The notes under the pieces are model-generated. The model saw only the letters and a list, made by a program, of their open reading frames with translations. It was not told where the DNA came from and ran no database searches. From NCBI GenBank assembly GCA_009733575.1, contig ML769406.1:174085-238084 (forward strand): DNA of 64,000 bases, in the 5' to 3' direction. The stretch comes from Gymnopus androsaceus JB14. Taxonomy: Eukaryota > Basidiomycota > Agaricomycetes > Agaricales > Omphalotaceae. Below are positions 12,731 through 24,439 of this stretch, piece by piece (position 1 is the stretch's first letter; each line of letters starts with the position of its first letter). The translations under genes and the position numbers were made by a program.

Positions 12731-13714
12731 TACTTCGCTGCACTGAATGCTGCGTTTGAAATGTTTAAAGAATGTTAAACTCGGGCGGGAGATATGTGAA
12801 TGAGTGGAAAGTAGAGTGAAGCTAAGGATCAGCTATGTAGGTTGTTGGGAATGTCGAGGAAAAGAAAAGAAAAGACAAGCTTTACCTTGACCCTGTTTTG
12901 CTTAAAAAAAGAAATGCTAAATGTAGACCCGCAGCAGATAAGTCAATTCCGAGTCTCGTTCAACGATCATGTCATTTCACGGAGGCCGCAGAACATTGAA
13001 TAAGAAATTAAAGGAGGCTTTCGACGCGTCCACTCAAAGCTGTTGTGGTTTGCATTTTCTCTCCAGTGAGTGGAACCGCTCGATGAAGACCTCAGTAGCC
13101 ATCTATGTATCATAGTGGTTGAAATCGCAGATTATAATAAGCGCTGTCATCCGAGCGCTTGAAGTGTACAAACACGTGTTTAATTCTCTCTCTGTCTCAT
13201 TCTTGAATTTCTTCATCCTCGTCTACAAATTATAAGATTCCACCAGCTGGCGGCTGAATACCCTTCAAAACGCCTCTTTTCAAGCTTCCGAACTTGTGTA
13301 GGAACGCTGCCATCATTAACGAACCTGGAGACGCCACTTGGACACGACTTGGGTCTTATTGGCAAGTACACTATTTCATTATTCACAGTAAAGAATGTGG
13401 AAACTTACAATTTCCAGGTTAAACGAGTACTTTTGTCGATACTATAGTATCTGGAGCTGTTTAATGCCATAAAACAGTGAAATTTCAAGGATAACTTCAG
13501 CATGATGCGTCACTGCCAGCAAAAAGTAAATCAAAAACGACAAGTGAGTGTAGCAGGCGAATAATGGTAGCTTTCAATATGGCGTTCTTGCAGTTCGCTT
13601 CTTCGAATCCGAGATGGCGTCAGTGGTCGCGTGCGCCACTTGATATCAGTTTCCAATATCAGTTTCCACCCGACAGATATCGTCATCGCAGTCTGTTGTT
13701 CTTTATCTCCCATT
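12731..13714. promoter_or_regulatory. divergent promoter region of the Kre6-like and C2 genes
   Basis: About 1 kb separates the two divergent starts. A perfect 12-bp palindrome, AAACACGTGTTT (about 13171-13182), contains the bHLH core CACGTG at 13173-13178, followed by a pyrimidine-rich tract (TCTCTCTCTGTCTC). CACGTG is the known site of Cbf1/Pho4-type regulators in fungi; its use here is an inference. No gene was seen in this spacer. Confidence 0.4.
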
Positions 13715-15420
13715 ATGCCCGGCGGTTCAACCAACCCAATCAGCCTTACAGGCTTTGTCGAGAAAGTAGCTGGCGCAGTCCACCAGGCCAAAACGCATAT
13801 GACTGAGAATGCTCATGATCTTGCTAAAGTGACGAAAATGAAGGAAGACCACAAGATGAATGGTCCTTGTGTCGATTTAACGATTAAGGTGTGTGTATTT
13901 TGATTGAGCTCAGCGCTGGATTCAACTCTCTTTTGGTAGTTTATATCGGCAACTGGAATACCCAAGATGGATGTTGTTGGCACAGCGGATCCATACTTTG
14001 TAGCCAAGATAGATGATCGCGTTTCAATGGTGTTCGTGTTGCTCACATTTCGCCCTAAACACGCACTGACGTCCTTTCAGATCAACGGTTAAAACCAACT
14101 GTCTCACTCCCGAATGGAACGAAATCTGGCGAGTCAAGAATGTACCAGTGTCGTCCGAATTAGACGTCGAGATTCTGGACAAGGATCCCGATACTCCTCA
14201 TGATGACTATATCGGCAAATTCAAGACGAGTATAGATCCGGGAGAAAAGGAGTTTGATATCCAAGGGCCATTGTTTCGAAGAAATAGAGGCACGTTTCGG
14301 TTAGAGGTGCCCTTTGTTTCCCTTGACTTTCCCTCATAATTTGAAACTGATACCTGACCGCATAGATTGAATCCACTCCATCTGCCGATGGTGCGGAACC
14401 CAAATATCTTTTCGACGGTCCTATCCGTTATTCGCGCCACTTTTCTCCAACCGTCGGCCGTCTAACCAACCTCGATGACGCCCGTTTATACTCCACATGG
14501 AAAATGTACCTTATCGGCGTTCCTATATACTTCAAAGACGTCTATCAGCACTGGAACGTCGATTACAAAGCCGCGCAAAGCATTTTCGGCAAGGGGCCCA
14601 TGTCGCTGGCGATTCGCGCTGGTATCCATGCGGGTCATAAAATGCTTTATGCTCGTAGCACATCCAACGGTTTCGGGATCATCGAGTCGGCGCAAGATGT
14701 GATGCACCTGTTCGAGGGAGGGAATCTCAACCCCAGCGAGATTGTTGGGAGTGATGAGGAATACCATTCCGCTCGCGCAAAGGTCCCAGAACAAGTCGAC
14801 GGAGCAGCAGATTCTACTAAAGAAAACCCTACTGAAGAAAACGCTACTAAAGACAACGCTACTAAAGAAAACCCTTTCGCGCACCGCATCAAACCCGCCA
14901 TATACACATACATCATCTCCTCCGAAGACGATTCCCTACGGTTCTCTGAGACAGGCGCTGCGTTTTTCGTGGACTTCGCATCTAAGCATGCGTTGCACTC
15001 CAACTGTGCCCGGAAGGTGAGGTATTCAGGGGAGTTTCACCTTCGCCCGAGGTCCAAGGAGAGAGAGGGGGAAGGGTCGTGGTGCGGGTGGCAAGACTTT
15101 GACGATTCGATGGAAGATACCTCAGTCGATTGGGAAATAATAATTGACAATGATTCTGGCACTTACACTCCCGATAAGGGATGTTACCCACCCTCCGCGA
15201 CCTTATCGACCATAATTTCCCAGGGTTGGATGTACTGGCGCTAGATCGGGAAGACGAAGAGCGGAAGAAGAGCGTGGATGCATGCAGGGAGTATGCGTTG
15301 AAGTATAGGGAGGTGAAGGGAGAGCATTTGCAGCCGAATGAGCAGGAGGGGCATAAGCCATTGCTTGGAAAGAAGATGGCGAGTATGCAGGGGATGGGGA
15401 ATCAGGCCGAGCAGACGTAG
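13715..15420 (+). CDS. C2-domain protein (agaricomycete type), one frameshift
   Basis: Exon 1 is 13715-13888 (MPGGSTNPISLTGFVEKVAG). Exon 2 starts at 13940 and encodes the C2 beta-sandwich: FISATGIPKMDVVGTADPYF, then TVKTNCLTPEWNEIW, VEILDKDPDTPHDDYIGKF. The Asp residues in the DVVGTADPY and DKDPDTPHDD loops are at the Ca2+-binding positions of C2 domains, which bind phospholipid membranes. The C-terminal half (SPTVGRLTNLDDARLYSTWK, KAAQSIFGKGPMSLAIRAG, WEIIIDNDSGTYTPDK, LRDLIDHNFPGLDVLALD) is a conserved domain found with C2 in mushrooms; its role is unknown. At about 15178 the frame shifts by one base between TYTPDK and MLPTLRDL, where homologous proteins read straight through. A Thr/Asn/Glu-rich repeat (KENPTEENATKDNATKENP) lies in a linker. 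Confidence 0.8.
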
Positions 15421-15690
15421 AATAGGATAGGCGGCTGCTTCTGGACTATCATCTTGGACTGACTTTTATTCAGATTGTATACCATGCTGATTTCGTTTCA
15501 TTTATTACCATAACGTTTACTTAAGATTTCTCTATGCTTACTGTAACTGTATCTTTATGGTGCCCCGTTAATAACAACTGTGTACTAGTCTGACTTGCCA
15601 TCAAAAATGGTAACACGATTAGATCTTATCTAATCACTCAAGCTTCCTCGCTTCCGTTCCATCACCATCTACCAAAAGACATTGCGAGAG
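15421..15690. other. short spacer between C2 gene and MFS gene
   Basis: Tail-to-head spacer of 270 bp between two plus-strand genes. AT-rich, with no coding potential seen. Confidence 0.4.
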
Positions 15691-17661
15691 ATGAGCCAAA
15701 GGCTTCAACATAGCCTTCAAAGACGACGTGTCCTGACTCTTTTCGTGTCTCTACTTGTGTCTCTGGCCTCAGGGACTAACTACGTTCGTTTGGTTTAACG
15801 TATCTGATTGCCAGTGGTTTCTGACTGATGTCGTCATTTTGTAGGTGTTTTCAGGTAAGAAAAAGTCCAAGAGAGAACTGGCAGTCATGTACATACTGTG
15901 ACTGTATTGTCATAGCATATGCTCCTCAGCTCGCAGCCCGCCTCCATATATCACATACTCGACTGAATGTAATCGGCCTTGCAGGAAATGGTCAGATTCG
16001 CCTCCCGTATCATTCCAAATACGTTGAATAGCTGATAATGTTCCACTCTGTAGTTGGAGTCTACCTTTCATCTCCCTTCTGGGGAATGATTGTCGATAAA
16101 ACTGGACCAAAACCCAACATGTTCGCTGGGTTCTGTCTACTGTTAATGGGATATTTGGGTATCCGTGTTATCTACGACACAGGGTTAACACAAGATTCGA
16201 ACAAAGAGTCCGAATCAGTTTCCACCGCTACATTCCTCCTTTTAGTCTTGTTCAGTATCATGACCGGTGTTGGTGGAAATGGAGGGTATTCTGCTTCACT
16301 GAACGTTGTTGCTAAAAGTTTTCCGGATTCGTTAGTAAGTTGGGTCTTTGAATCCGAGTAAAGCGTTCGTTGATACCTTCTCTATACTCCTAATCATTAG
16401 CGCGGTTCTACCGTTGGAATCGTCGTATCAGGATTTGGGCTCTCTGCATTCATCTTTTCATTTATAGCTCACCATGCTTTCCCTGGCGAAACATCGTTCT
16501 TACTTCTCACTCTTGCGCTGGGGACAGCTTTACCGATGCTTATCGGTTTCTTGTTTGTTCGACCTATTCCTCTAGAAGAGCCTCCAGAGGTATTTCCATC
16601 CGAACCAGATAGTCAAACTCCACTTTTAGCCGAATCCGGTTTGCGCCGTGTTAGCGCGTTTCACAGACCTCTCCTTAAACACCTCCACGGACGGAAGCTG
16701 CTTACTTCGTTGGACTTTTGGATTTTGTTTTCCGTTTTCTCTTTGGGTACGTCTCCTTTTCCTACTTGTACTAGTAGTAAACAACTTTCTGATTCGTGTG
16801 TTCTAGTGAGCGGTACAGGACTTATGTGTATGTCTTTTCAACCTCCGTTCAAGAGTTTAGGACTCTGCTCACATTGACAAGATATCAATAACGTCGGTTC
16901 CATGGCCCAAATTCTCTATCTACATGAAAACTATCCAGAATATAATGAAATTGAGGTATCACGCTGGCAGGCTACCCAGGTCTCTACAATCAGTTTGGTC
17001 GGCTTCGTTGGGCGCATATTCATAGGTGCACAATGTTTCATCGGTGTATCATAAATTTATTGAGAAGTTCTTCGCAGGCATTCTTTCAGACTTTTCCAAA
17101 GCCCATTTCGCTCTGCCGCGCTCCTATCTCTTCATCTTGGTTACCGCCACTGCACTAGCATCCCAGATCGTTGCTTCGCAAGTTGACGTCGTCTCACACT
17201 TGTGGAGATCAAGTGGATTGCTTGGGTTTGGATATGGAATGCTCTTTTCACTTTCTACCTCGATAGTGAGCGAGTGGTTCGGTTTAGGCAAGTGCTGTTT
17301 GCTTTTCTCTCACTGTTTTCTCATTGACCACTCAGCTCACTTCTCTGAAACCGTGGGCTTTCTCACAATATCTCCTCTCATCGGCGGGAACATCTTTTCC
17401 CTTGCTTTTGGTAAGAACCTGGATGCGCACTCGCCTGTTACGCCACAGATGCTGTTTCTCGTTGAGAAGGAGAAGTCAAGGAGACAATGTAGGGAAGGCA
17501 GAGTGTGTTATGTTGACGCGTTATATCTTACCATTGTGGGATGTGCATTGTCGGTTCTGTTGAGCATTTGGGCCGGCTGGCGAGATCATAAGAGGATTGA
17601 AAGGGCCTTCGCTGAGGATGAGGAGAGGGAGGTTGAAAGGCCGTCAAGGGTGGATTGTTGA
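15691..17661 (+). CDS. MFS transporter, Mch1/nodulin-like type
   Basis: The ATG at 15691 opens MSQRLQHSLQRRRVLTLFVS. Exon 1 (15691-15783) ends LASGTNY, a 10-nt micro-exon (15845-15854) supplies VFS, and the next exon (from 15916) continues AYAPQLAARLHISHTRL, so the conserved segment SGTNYVFSAYAPQL is rebuilt across two introns. Further segments VGVYLSSPFWGMIVDKTGPK and the later helices give the usual 12 transmembrane pattern with a long central loop (PEVFPSEPDSQTPLL). The last exon ends ERPSRVDC. Family members are plasma- or vacuolar-membrane carriers related to monocarboxylate-type transporters; the substrate cannot be told from sequence. Some internal exon joints (16,360-17,080) were not traced base by base. 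Confidence 0.8.
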
Positions 17662-18386
17662 GGATAATATATCCAATGATATGGAAAAAAAAGACTTTTC
17701 CAGAGATTAGTGCTAGCTGAGCATGCGAATGGCTAGCATAAGTGAAAGATAAGGAAAGCAAATAATAATGAAGTGTATTTAAACTAGAACTAGCTCATTG
17801 AACTGATTGTGTGAAACATGTATCAATTGACATTGAGCTTGTTCCGCGCGTCCATTACCTTTGTTCTATTTGCTAGTTGCGTAAAACTCCGCTCCATCTT
17901 GTCACTCCTCTTGTTCTCCTCGCCTCTGGCCTTCGACTTTTTGGCCCACCCGCCCTTCCCTATGTTTATGCTGACGCTTAGTATGCTTGGGTCTCCTCCG
18001 AAAGGTTACTTCACCGGACGGTCCAGACCCGGCTTACTTTGTGTACTGGAATTGGCAGTAGTGCTCGGCGCTCAGCTCTCAGACCTGACACTAACACCCG
18101 CCCCAAAGTGGCGCCAATTCCATAGACAAAACCTTTTTATTCAGTGGAATAAATTACAAAATTAAAATACTTATAGAAACATGACTTGTTGGACAATCAT
18201 CCCTCATCCTCCTCCTCTTCCTTTTCACTGGGAAATATGAACTTGCCTTATTTTAACTTTAATCCATGCATTGGTCCAAATCCCAAGTTTCAGTGGTTGT
18301 GTGATCATGTGATCATAAGTTCCTGCCACCATCCTTGTTTCCCTTCATTATTAGAGAACCATGCTTGGTTTATAGTAAAGTTGCAT
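17662..18386. other. intergenic region next to the first inverted-repeat element
   Basis: A 115-residue plus-strand frame (17818-18165) is hydrophobic at its start but has no recognisable domain and no homologous copy in the window; it was not accepted as a gene. From about 18,180 rightwards CpG becomes rare, marking the edge of a transposon-influenced block. Confidence 0.4.
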
Positions 18387-19191
18387 GGATTATTCTATTT
18401 GACAACCCCCTTGTTATGAAACAACCCATTAGAATGAGGGAGAGAATGGCCACAAGCAGTGAGGGTCAAGAACATTGGCAGCAGCTAGCTAAGTAGTACC
18501 TAAACAATGGACTGGATTTGGAGTGGATTGTGAGTCAAAATATTAAGTATACCAGACAAGTACACTCTGGCAGGGGGTTGATAACTACTACTTAGTGGTC
18601 CAGTTATGTAATTTTTGGAAACTGAAACACCAGTAGTACTGAGGTATTTGGCACCACCCATCTGGATGCATTTTTTAGTGTTGTGGATTTTTATTGCCAG
18701 GCTGCTTTGGAAGTAAGTATACTGTTGAGTGGGAGTTGACACATTGCATAATGCAGGGATGTATACTTTGCAATTTCTATGATAGTAATGTGTCACCAGG
18801 GCCACTGAACCAATGAAATACTGGTTTTAGGTGTCTAAGCTGAAGGAGTGAACTAGTGTCTAGTAGGTCCAAGCTATAATACATCACAATGGTTGAACTC
18901 TCGCTCAAAATGATACAGTACCATGAAAGAACTTCAAATACAAGCAAGGTGTATCATATAAGAACTTAGGTACTCAATGCCATCTAGAGACTAGTACCAC
19001 AGTAGTAGTGGAAAAATACAAGTAGCAGTAATTGTCACCTTTCAAAAACTACACAAAGACATAAATAACTATTTGAAAAAAAGCAAAGCCACACTTTAAA
19101 GTGTGTGACAGGGTTGTTGAATAATACTTCAAGAGGGTTGTCTGTTAAGGGGGGTTGTTTCAAGTAAGGTGGTTGTCAAATAGAATGATCC
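18387..19191. mobile_element. 805-bp inverted-repeat element (MITE) with 9-bp target duplication
   Basis: The left end reads GGATTATTCTATTTGACAAC and the right end is its near-exact reverse complement (starting GGATCATTCTATTTGACAAC); the similarity runs about 40 bp inwards. Identical 9-bp copies of AAGTTGCAT flank it at 18378-18386 and 19192-19200. No transposase frame is present, so it is non-autonomous. Nine-base duplications are typical of Mutator-like (MULE) elements; that assignment is inference. The interior repeats CAACCC/GGGTTG motifs and is CpG-poor. The same family occurs at 21220-21812. Confidence 0.8.
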
Positions 19192-19540
19192 AAGTTGCAT
19201 GACATGACAAATTGAATGAACTCAAATGTGAGTTCCATCAAATAACTTACACTTGATACATGCCAAAAGCATGCAGCTTCCTCGCCAATAACACACATGA
19301 GTAAACTGCAACATTACAAGAATTTGGATTAATGCCATAATATTAGATAGTATAGATAGCACTAGCACTGCATTAGCACTGTACTTATACTTAATATAAT
19401 TAAAAACAACAAAGCTTCTCCATCCAGCATACATGAAGTCACATCAGCACTCTTGAGCCTTTATAGACCCAGCTAAATTTGACTTTTGTTCTGAGGCATG
19501 GGCTACCCATCACAGGTGCCATGCTATAAGGCCCTGAGGC

Positions 19541-20150
19541 TTCAGATGCCTTTGGATCTGTATGCTAAGCTGCTGAGTGAGTTGATCCTGAGACTCCTTG
19601 GCAGCCTAGTATTCAAAATCCAGATAAGTAAGGCTAATATTTCCAGGAAAGGAACAAATCTCACCTCAGCCCATTCGAGTGCCCTCCTTGTATCTTCTTT
19701 ATTGAACAAAGCCACATTTTCTAGAAAAACTTGCAATGTCTCCTCTGATGGGAGTACATCAAGAATGTGTTCAACACTCTTTGTAGGCTTCTCCATGATC
19801 AAGCTAGGCTTGGCTTTGTTCTGAGATGTGTGCTCATTGACAGACTCATTATTGATGCCCTTTCCAGACTGAGACCCATTGCTGGTGATCTTTACAGGTT
19901 GAGACTTCAAGTGCCTCTGAATCTGCAGAATGAGCTGCTGAGCAAGTTGATCTTGAGACTCCTTGGCACCCTGTCATTCAAAATCCAGATGAGTAAGGCT
20001 AATATTTCCAAGAAAGCAACAAACCTCAGCCCAGTCTAGTGCCCTCCTTGCATCTTCTTTATTTAACAAAGCCAGATTGTGCAACAAAACCTGCAATGTC
20101 TCATCTGATGGGAGTGCATTCAGAATATGACTAACCCAATGATCCTGAGC
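19541..20150 (-). repeat. tandem duplication of an NLR 3' exon
   Basis: 19541-19790 and 19908-20150 are related direct copies (roughly 80% by eye). They encode HILDVLPSEETLQVFLENVA and HILNALPSDETLQVLLHNLA, each followed by a KEDxRRALxWAEV segment. Between them is a short unrelated stretch. The duplication lies in the C-terminal part of the disrupted NLR gene, so it either adds a C-terminal repeat unit or is part of its decay. Confidence 0.65.
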
Positions 20151-21219
20151 ATAGAGAACCACTTCCTGTAGAGGAGCACTTCCTCCAGTTCCATATACAT
20201 GAAACATTGATGAGAGAATCCAAATACAGTGGAACCCAATTTCCTTGTGGCATTCTGCATAATTGATTGGAATCATAGTGAAGTTGTCTGGATCATATTT
20301 ATTCCACAGATCAGAATCAAATTGGGGTGGAGTGATGTTCAAGGGGAAAATGGGTAGGCATGCTGGCAAGGGAGAGTGCATGATGTCATGGACTTCACTT
20401 AAGCCATGCCAAGAATGGTCCGGGAAGCGAGTCAGGAGGGAATAAGACATTTCTAACTGAGACAGAGACCAGCTCTCTTGGTGGGTTTTATACAAGATAA
20501 AGTGAGTCTTGATCACTAAAATTGCTACTATCAGAGTTTTCCTAGCATAAGTATTGAGAGGAGATGGTATTGAGATCTGAAATCCAAAGTTGAACAATCT
20601 ATATTGTTTGATCAGAATATCAAGGATTGGTAGACAATTAGAACTTTGTTGAAGAGCCTAAGGGTAGCATGTCAATGATGAATGTGATGGATTGGAAGAA
20701 AAGACCAACGAACATGAGCCCACTGGACAATGCTTTGGAAATTATTGAGACAACTTTGCAATGTGCCAAGGAAAATTCTTAAGCTTGGGTTTTATACCAC
20801 AAAGTGATATTCAGTAGCCCAATAATGTCAAGCTGATTGAGTGCAGTTAGAATTCTGCTACTGCATGAATTTTTGATGTTTTCAAAATGAGCACCCCAGA
20901 AAGTGCATGCATAACCCTCAAATTCTGAATTTGCACTTTGAAATAATGCACTTGAGCTCAAATTATAGCAAGAAAAAGAGTCTCACCATTCAAAATTATA
21001 CTTCCAGTTGTTGACAGTTGAGCTGGAAATGATCTTCAGCAAGTAAAACAGAACCCGCTCATGCTGTGCTTCTTTGCATGTACTGATAAAGTATCTCCCT
21101 GACCGTTTTTGATCATTGAGAAAGTCAATGAAAGATGCATGTCGCACTGTGATATTGTAGTGATCATTCTCTGGTATGAAAAGCACTGAATGTAGCCGGG
21201 ACAACAACACCCAAAGCTT

Positions 21220-21812
21220 GGATAATTCTACTGAACAACCCCCTTGCTGGCAACAACCCTCCCAAAAAAGGAAATTTTTGTAAAAGCTAGTTTGGCAACC
21301 CCATCACAGTTTTGTCACACATTTTTAGATCTGTTTTTTTCAATCTTTTGTGTGTTTTTTTTGATGAAAAAAAAGTCAGCTACCACCTCATGCCTCACCT
21401 TACTTAAGTTGCAACACAAACTGCTCAGATTCCCAAATAGGGCTGGTGGCAGTATCTGGAATATATGTTGGGTAAATACCCTTCTGTTGGTTGTCCGGCC
21501 ACTCTGCACACCACATATACCCCTATCTGCTTCTGTATATAAAGTAGGTAGATACAAGTTATCAATCAATTGTTCTTGCCCCCATTCTCAATGGTCAATT
21601 CCCTCCTCACTGAGGTTGTACCCACTGACTGAGCTTGTCTGCCTCTTAACAATATAAAGACTCCAGATTATCTCTGACCTTCACAAAAAAAAAATAGTTC
21701 TGAGGCAAATTTATATCTTGTGACCTCAATGTGACCATGTGTGACCATATGTGACCTTAACTGGGTTGTTAAATAAGACTTGAGCCAAGGGGGTTGTTCA
21801 GTAGAATTATCC
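21220..21812. mobile_element. 593-bp inverted-repeat element (MITE) inside the NLR gene
   Basis: The ends are GGATAATTCTACTGAACAAC and its reverse complement, about 27 bp inverted, flanked by exact 9-bp duplications CCAAAGCTT (21211-21219 and 21813-21821). It has no open frame of its own. The terminal GGATAA supplies Gly-stop to the host NLR frame on the minus strand. Its ends resemble those of the element at 18387 (GGATNATTCTA then CAACCCCCTT), so both belong to one family with 9-bp duplications. Confidence 0.85.
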
Positions 21813-23594
21813 CCAAAGCTTTCCCTTGGGAAGGGAGAAGAGACCCTCAATGATTGTAGATGATGATTGTTGATAGCGCTCATCAAGAAATATGTCTGCT
21901 GGCCTCAAAATATGCGCCATTATATCAAGGAGAAGCTCCCACTGTGCGCATACAGAAAGAATCTGCATGTACAGGAGATCAAGATCAGGATATGGTGAGT
22001 CAAAGTCTTCAGGCACAGTGATTTTTAGAATGATCTCCAGCCGCTCCAGGGGAAAACCATCATAATCCCCAACATACTTGATGACAGTCGCAGCGTAGAT
22101 GAACTGTCCACATGCCTTTTGCACAAGCTGCTGAATAATTCCATTGCCAGGCCAGTCTACTGCTATATGTGCCATGCTTCGTCCATGTTCTCGTTGAATT
22201 CTACTAAATTCATGTCTGAGATAGTTGGAGATATCCTTCCCAGATTCGAATGATTCACCAATGTCATTGCGACCTAGGATGGAGTGAAAGTCCTGATGAC
22301 TGAAAGCATTACGGATGCGAGGCTCGGGTCGGCTACAGATGAGGAATTTGAATGGCAAGGGCGGGGTCGCAGTTTTGGCTTGACGGATGATGGATAGTAA
22401 ATGCTCCTGAGATGCAATATCGATACATTCATCAAGTCCATCAATGACAATCAACCGAGGAAGGTCCTTCCATTGCTCTGTGGTCAGCCTGCAAGTTGTA
22501 GTCAGCCAAATGCAAGGCAGCACTATTAGATCCCGAAACTGTTCTTCTAGGGTAGCGTGTATGATGCTAGGATTCTCGCGGACAGCAAGATCAATGGGGT
22601 ATTTGAGGAGCGGTCTAAGTGTCGGCGATGTTGCTAACTGATAAGAGATGGTAATAAAGAAAGAACTTAAGTTGTTCCGTGAAGGATCTGCCCGTGCAAA
22701 GAAGAAAGTAGCGGCGAGATGAGAAGCTGCAAAATCCTCTGATATGGTCTGAGCTACCGCAGATTTGCCCACACCGGCTGCGCCGTACAGCCAATAAATG
22801 GACGTCAAATCTGCGACATCGGTAATCCAACTCCTCAGGATCTCAAGAACTTGAGTTCGAGTGCCTAGATGGCAGTTTGGAGGAGGAAAGCGCTGCTCAG
22901 AGTTATAAAAAGCGCCCTGGACAGTGCTTTGGTAAAGAGTTTTAAGACTAGCTGCACAAAGGAGATGTGAGTCTCATTAAAAATAAGTTGAAGATGAAGT
23001 TTACGCACTGTAATCTTGCTCTTCCCACTTTCCATGAAAGTTGTAGTTCAGATTGCCTGCAACATTAGCGAACGATCCGTTATTTATCGTGAAGCTGTGG
23101 GCATTGGGGAAGATGGACATGATGAATGAGTTCCAGTAGCGAGAATCATCATCCTTCATATCCATCACTTTCAAACTCGCACGTGTTGCAACACAGCTGT
23201 TACCGTCATACTATTTGTTCCTTGAGCGGTGTAAATGGATGGATGCGAATCCTTGGCGAATCGATAAAGTCTTATAATTTTCCAGGTTGCTTTCAAAAGT
23301 CTGGGCATTTGTGTCTCTGGCAGATAGTAAGTCTCTGATCTGGGCAATCTCGTCACCCGAACTCCCCCCACTCGCGTCCATGTAATCTGTTGCTTTCACT
23401 AGAAAGAAAAACTCGTAGACAACCCCGCAATTACTTACATTGGACAACTCCGCCTCGTTTCTGACTCCCGGAGCGCTATACCTTATACCTTTTCTCTGAA
23501 CATTCAAACTGATACAACTTTGTTGAAAATTATGGCGATTTCACAACCATGTTTTGAATGGAATAGCTTGGTACACAAGCGTTGAGCGTTGACG

Positions 23595-24439
23595 ATGGGA
23601 GACTAGTTACGATCAGGCATCAGCAGCCTTCGCCGCTATTCAAAGAATACAACTTCCGTCTTTCCGTCGGTACGTTCAAGTTGCTCGGGACTCGGGAGTA
23701 CGGTTGTCTGTTACCATATTTGGAAGTAATATCCTTCTTGTTTTCCGAGTCCCGACTTCCTGATTCCGACCTGCAGTGCGTCTCGACGAATCATTCTCTT
23801 TCATACAATAAAGCACACTTCCTTATAAGTATAGTAGTCGTTTCACTGACGCTGAGATCAATTGATAGCCTCGCACTATGCGTAGCTTCTGAGGCTTACT
23901 ACAGCAACCCTTTGAACGTTCTCATGAGCAACCAAAAACTCTTCCATCTGGTATTAACGGCTGGAATGATCATGGGTATCATTGGAATCTCGGACTCTAC
24001 TGGTAGCTCACCGAGCTCGAGTGGAATGACTTTGCGAAAAGCCAGTGTAATTGTTTTCCTGGTTCTTACATTGCTTCTTGAAGCATACCAAACCTTTACT
24101 CTTGTGATGGCTGAACGTTTAGGTGAGATAACTTTTTCTTCATGTTCCTTTGAATATTAATATTTATCTGGCATTCTTGTAGAAGATCCCAAGACGCGTA
24201 CCCAGAATCTTGGTGACACCATTGGGGCTCGTCACAGAGCTATCATCTTTGGGGCCATCGCGGGTCTTTTGCTCGTGCGGGAGATCTATTTGGTATCAAC
24301 CATAAGTTCTACGATAAAGCAGAACAAGGAGGAAACGTGGTATCCTCTGGTCGCGCTTCCGAAACTAATGTGTGTTGTCTTGTATGCCTTGCCAGGAATT
24401 ATTCCTCCTACTCCCAGTTCTTGCGACTCATTGCCTTAA
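23595..24439 (+). CDS. multi-pass membrane protein, probably DUF7702-like
   Basis: The C-terminal four exons' worth of sequence reads well: YYSNPLNVLMSNQKLFHL, TLRKASVIVFLVLTLLLEAY, a splice at MAER|LEDPKTRTQNLGDTIGARHR (donor GTGAGA, acceptor CTTGTAG), AIIFGAIAGLLLVREIYLV and YPLVALPKLMCVVLYALPG, ending PTPSSCDSLP. At least five hydrophobic helices are seen, and the layout resembles the fungal DUF7702 integral membrane family, whose function is unknown. The N-terminal exons before about 23,780 are not convincing and the start is not fixed; a 5' exon may be damaged or missed. The 470-bp spacer to the NLR start is a divergent promoter. A minus-strand frame there (23211-23507) has no motif. Confidence 0.5.

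Larger units (their letters stand above)
19500..23120 (-). pseudogene. NACHT-domain NLR gene, interrupted by an inverted-repeat element
   Basis: Exon 1 (23120-23009) encodes MSIFPNAHSFTINNGSFANV and on to EEQDY; donor GTGCGT, acceptor TTTGTGCAG, and exon 2 begins at 22951 (SLKTLYQSTVQGAFYNSEQR). The NACHT/STAND NTPase shows a Walker A GAAGVGKSA, Walker B LIVIDGLDEC, and sensor-like FLICSRPEPRIR. The frame continues to SLPKGKLW, where a 593-bp element (21220-21812) imposes a stop; beyond it, from 21210, the frame resumes LLSRLHSVLFIPENDHYNIT. Later exons include EGYACTFWGAHFENI and ALPSDETLQVLLHN. Fungal NLRs sense non-self and trigger defence or incompatibility. As sequenced the gene is a disruption allele truncated after the ATPase. 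The 3' half is CpG-poor and its exon structure below 20,980 is uncertain. Confidence 0.75.

Noticed and set aside
17818..18165. 115-residue hydrophobic plus-strand frame
   Set aside because: No domain, no related copy, and it ends at a repeat boundary; open by chance in an AT-rich stretch is as likely.
23211..23507. 98-residue minus-strand frame upstream of the NLR, tested as a 5' exon
   Set aside because: The NLR start is already well placed at 23120 with the family motif directly after the ATG, and the frame shows no matching splice joint.
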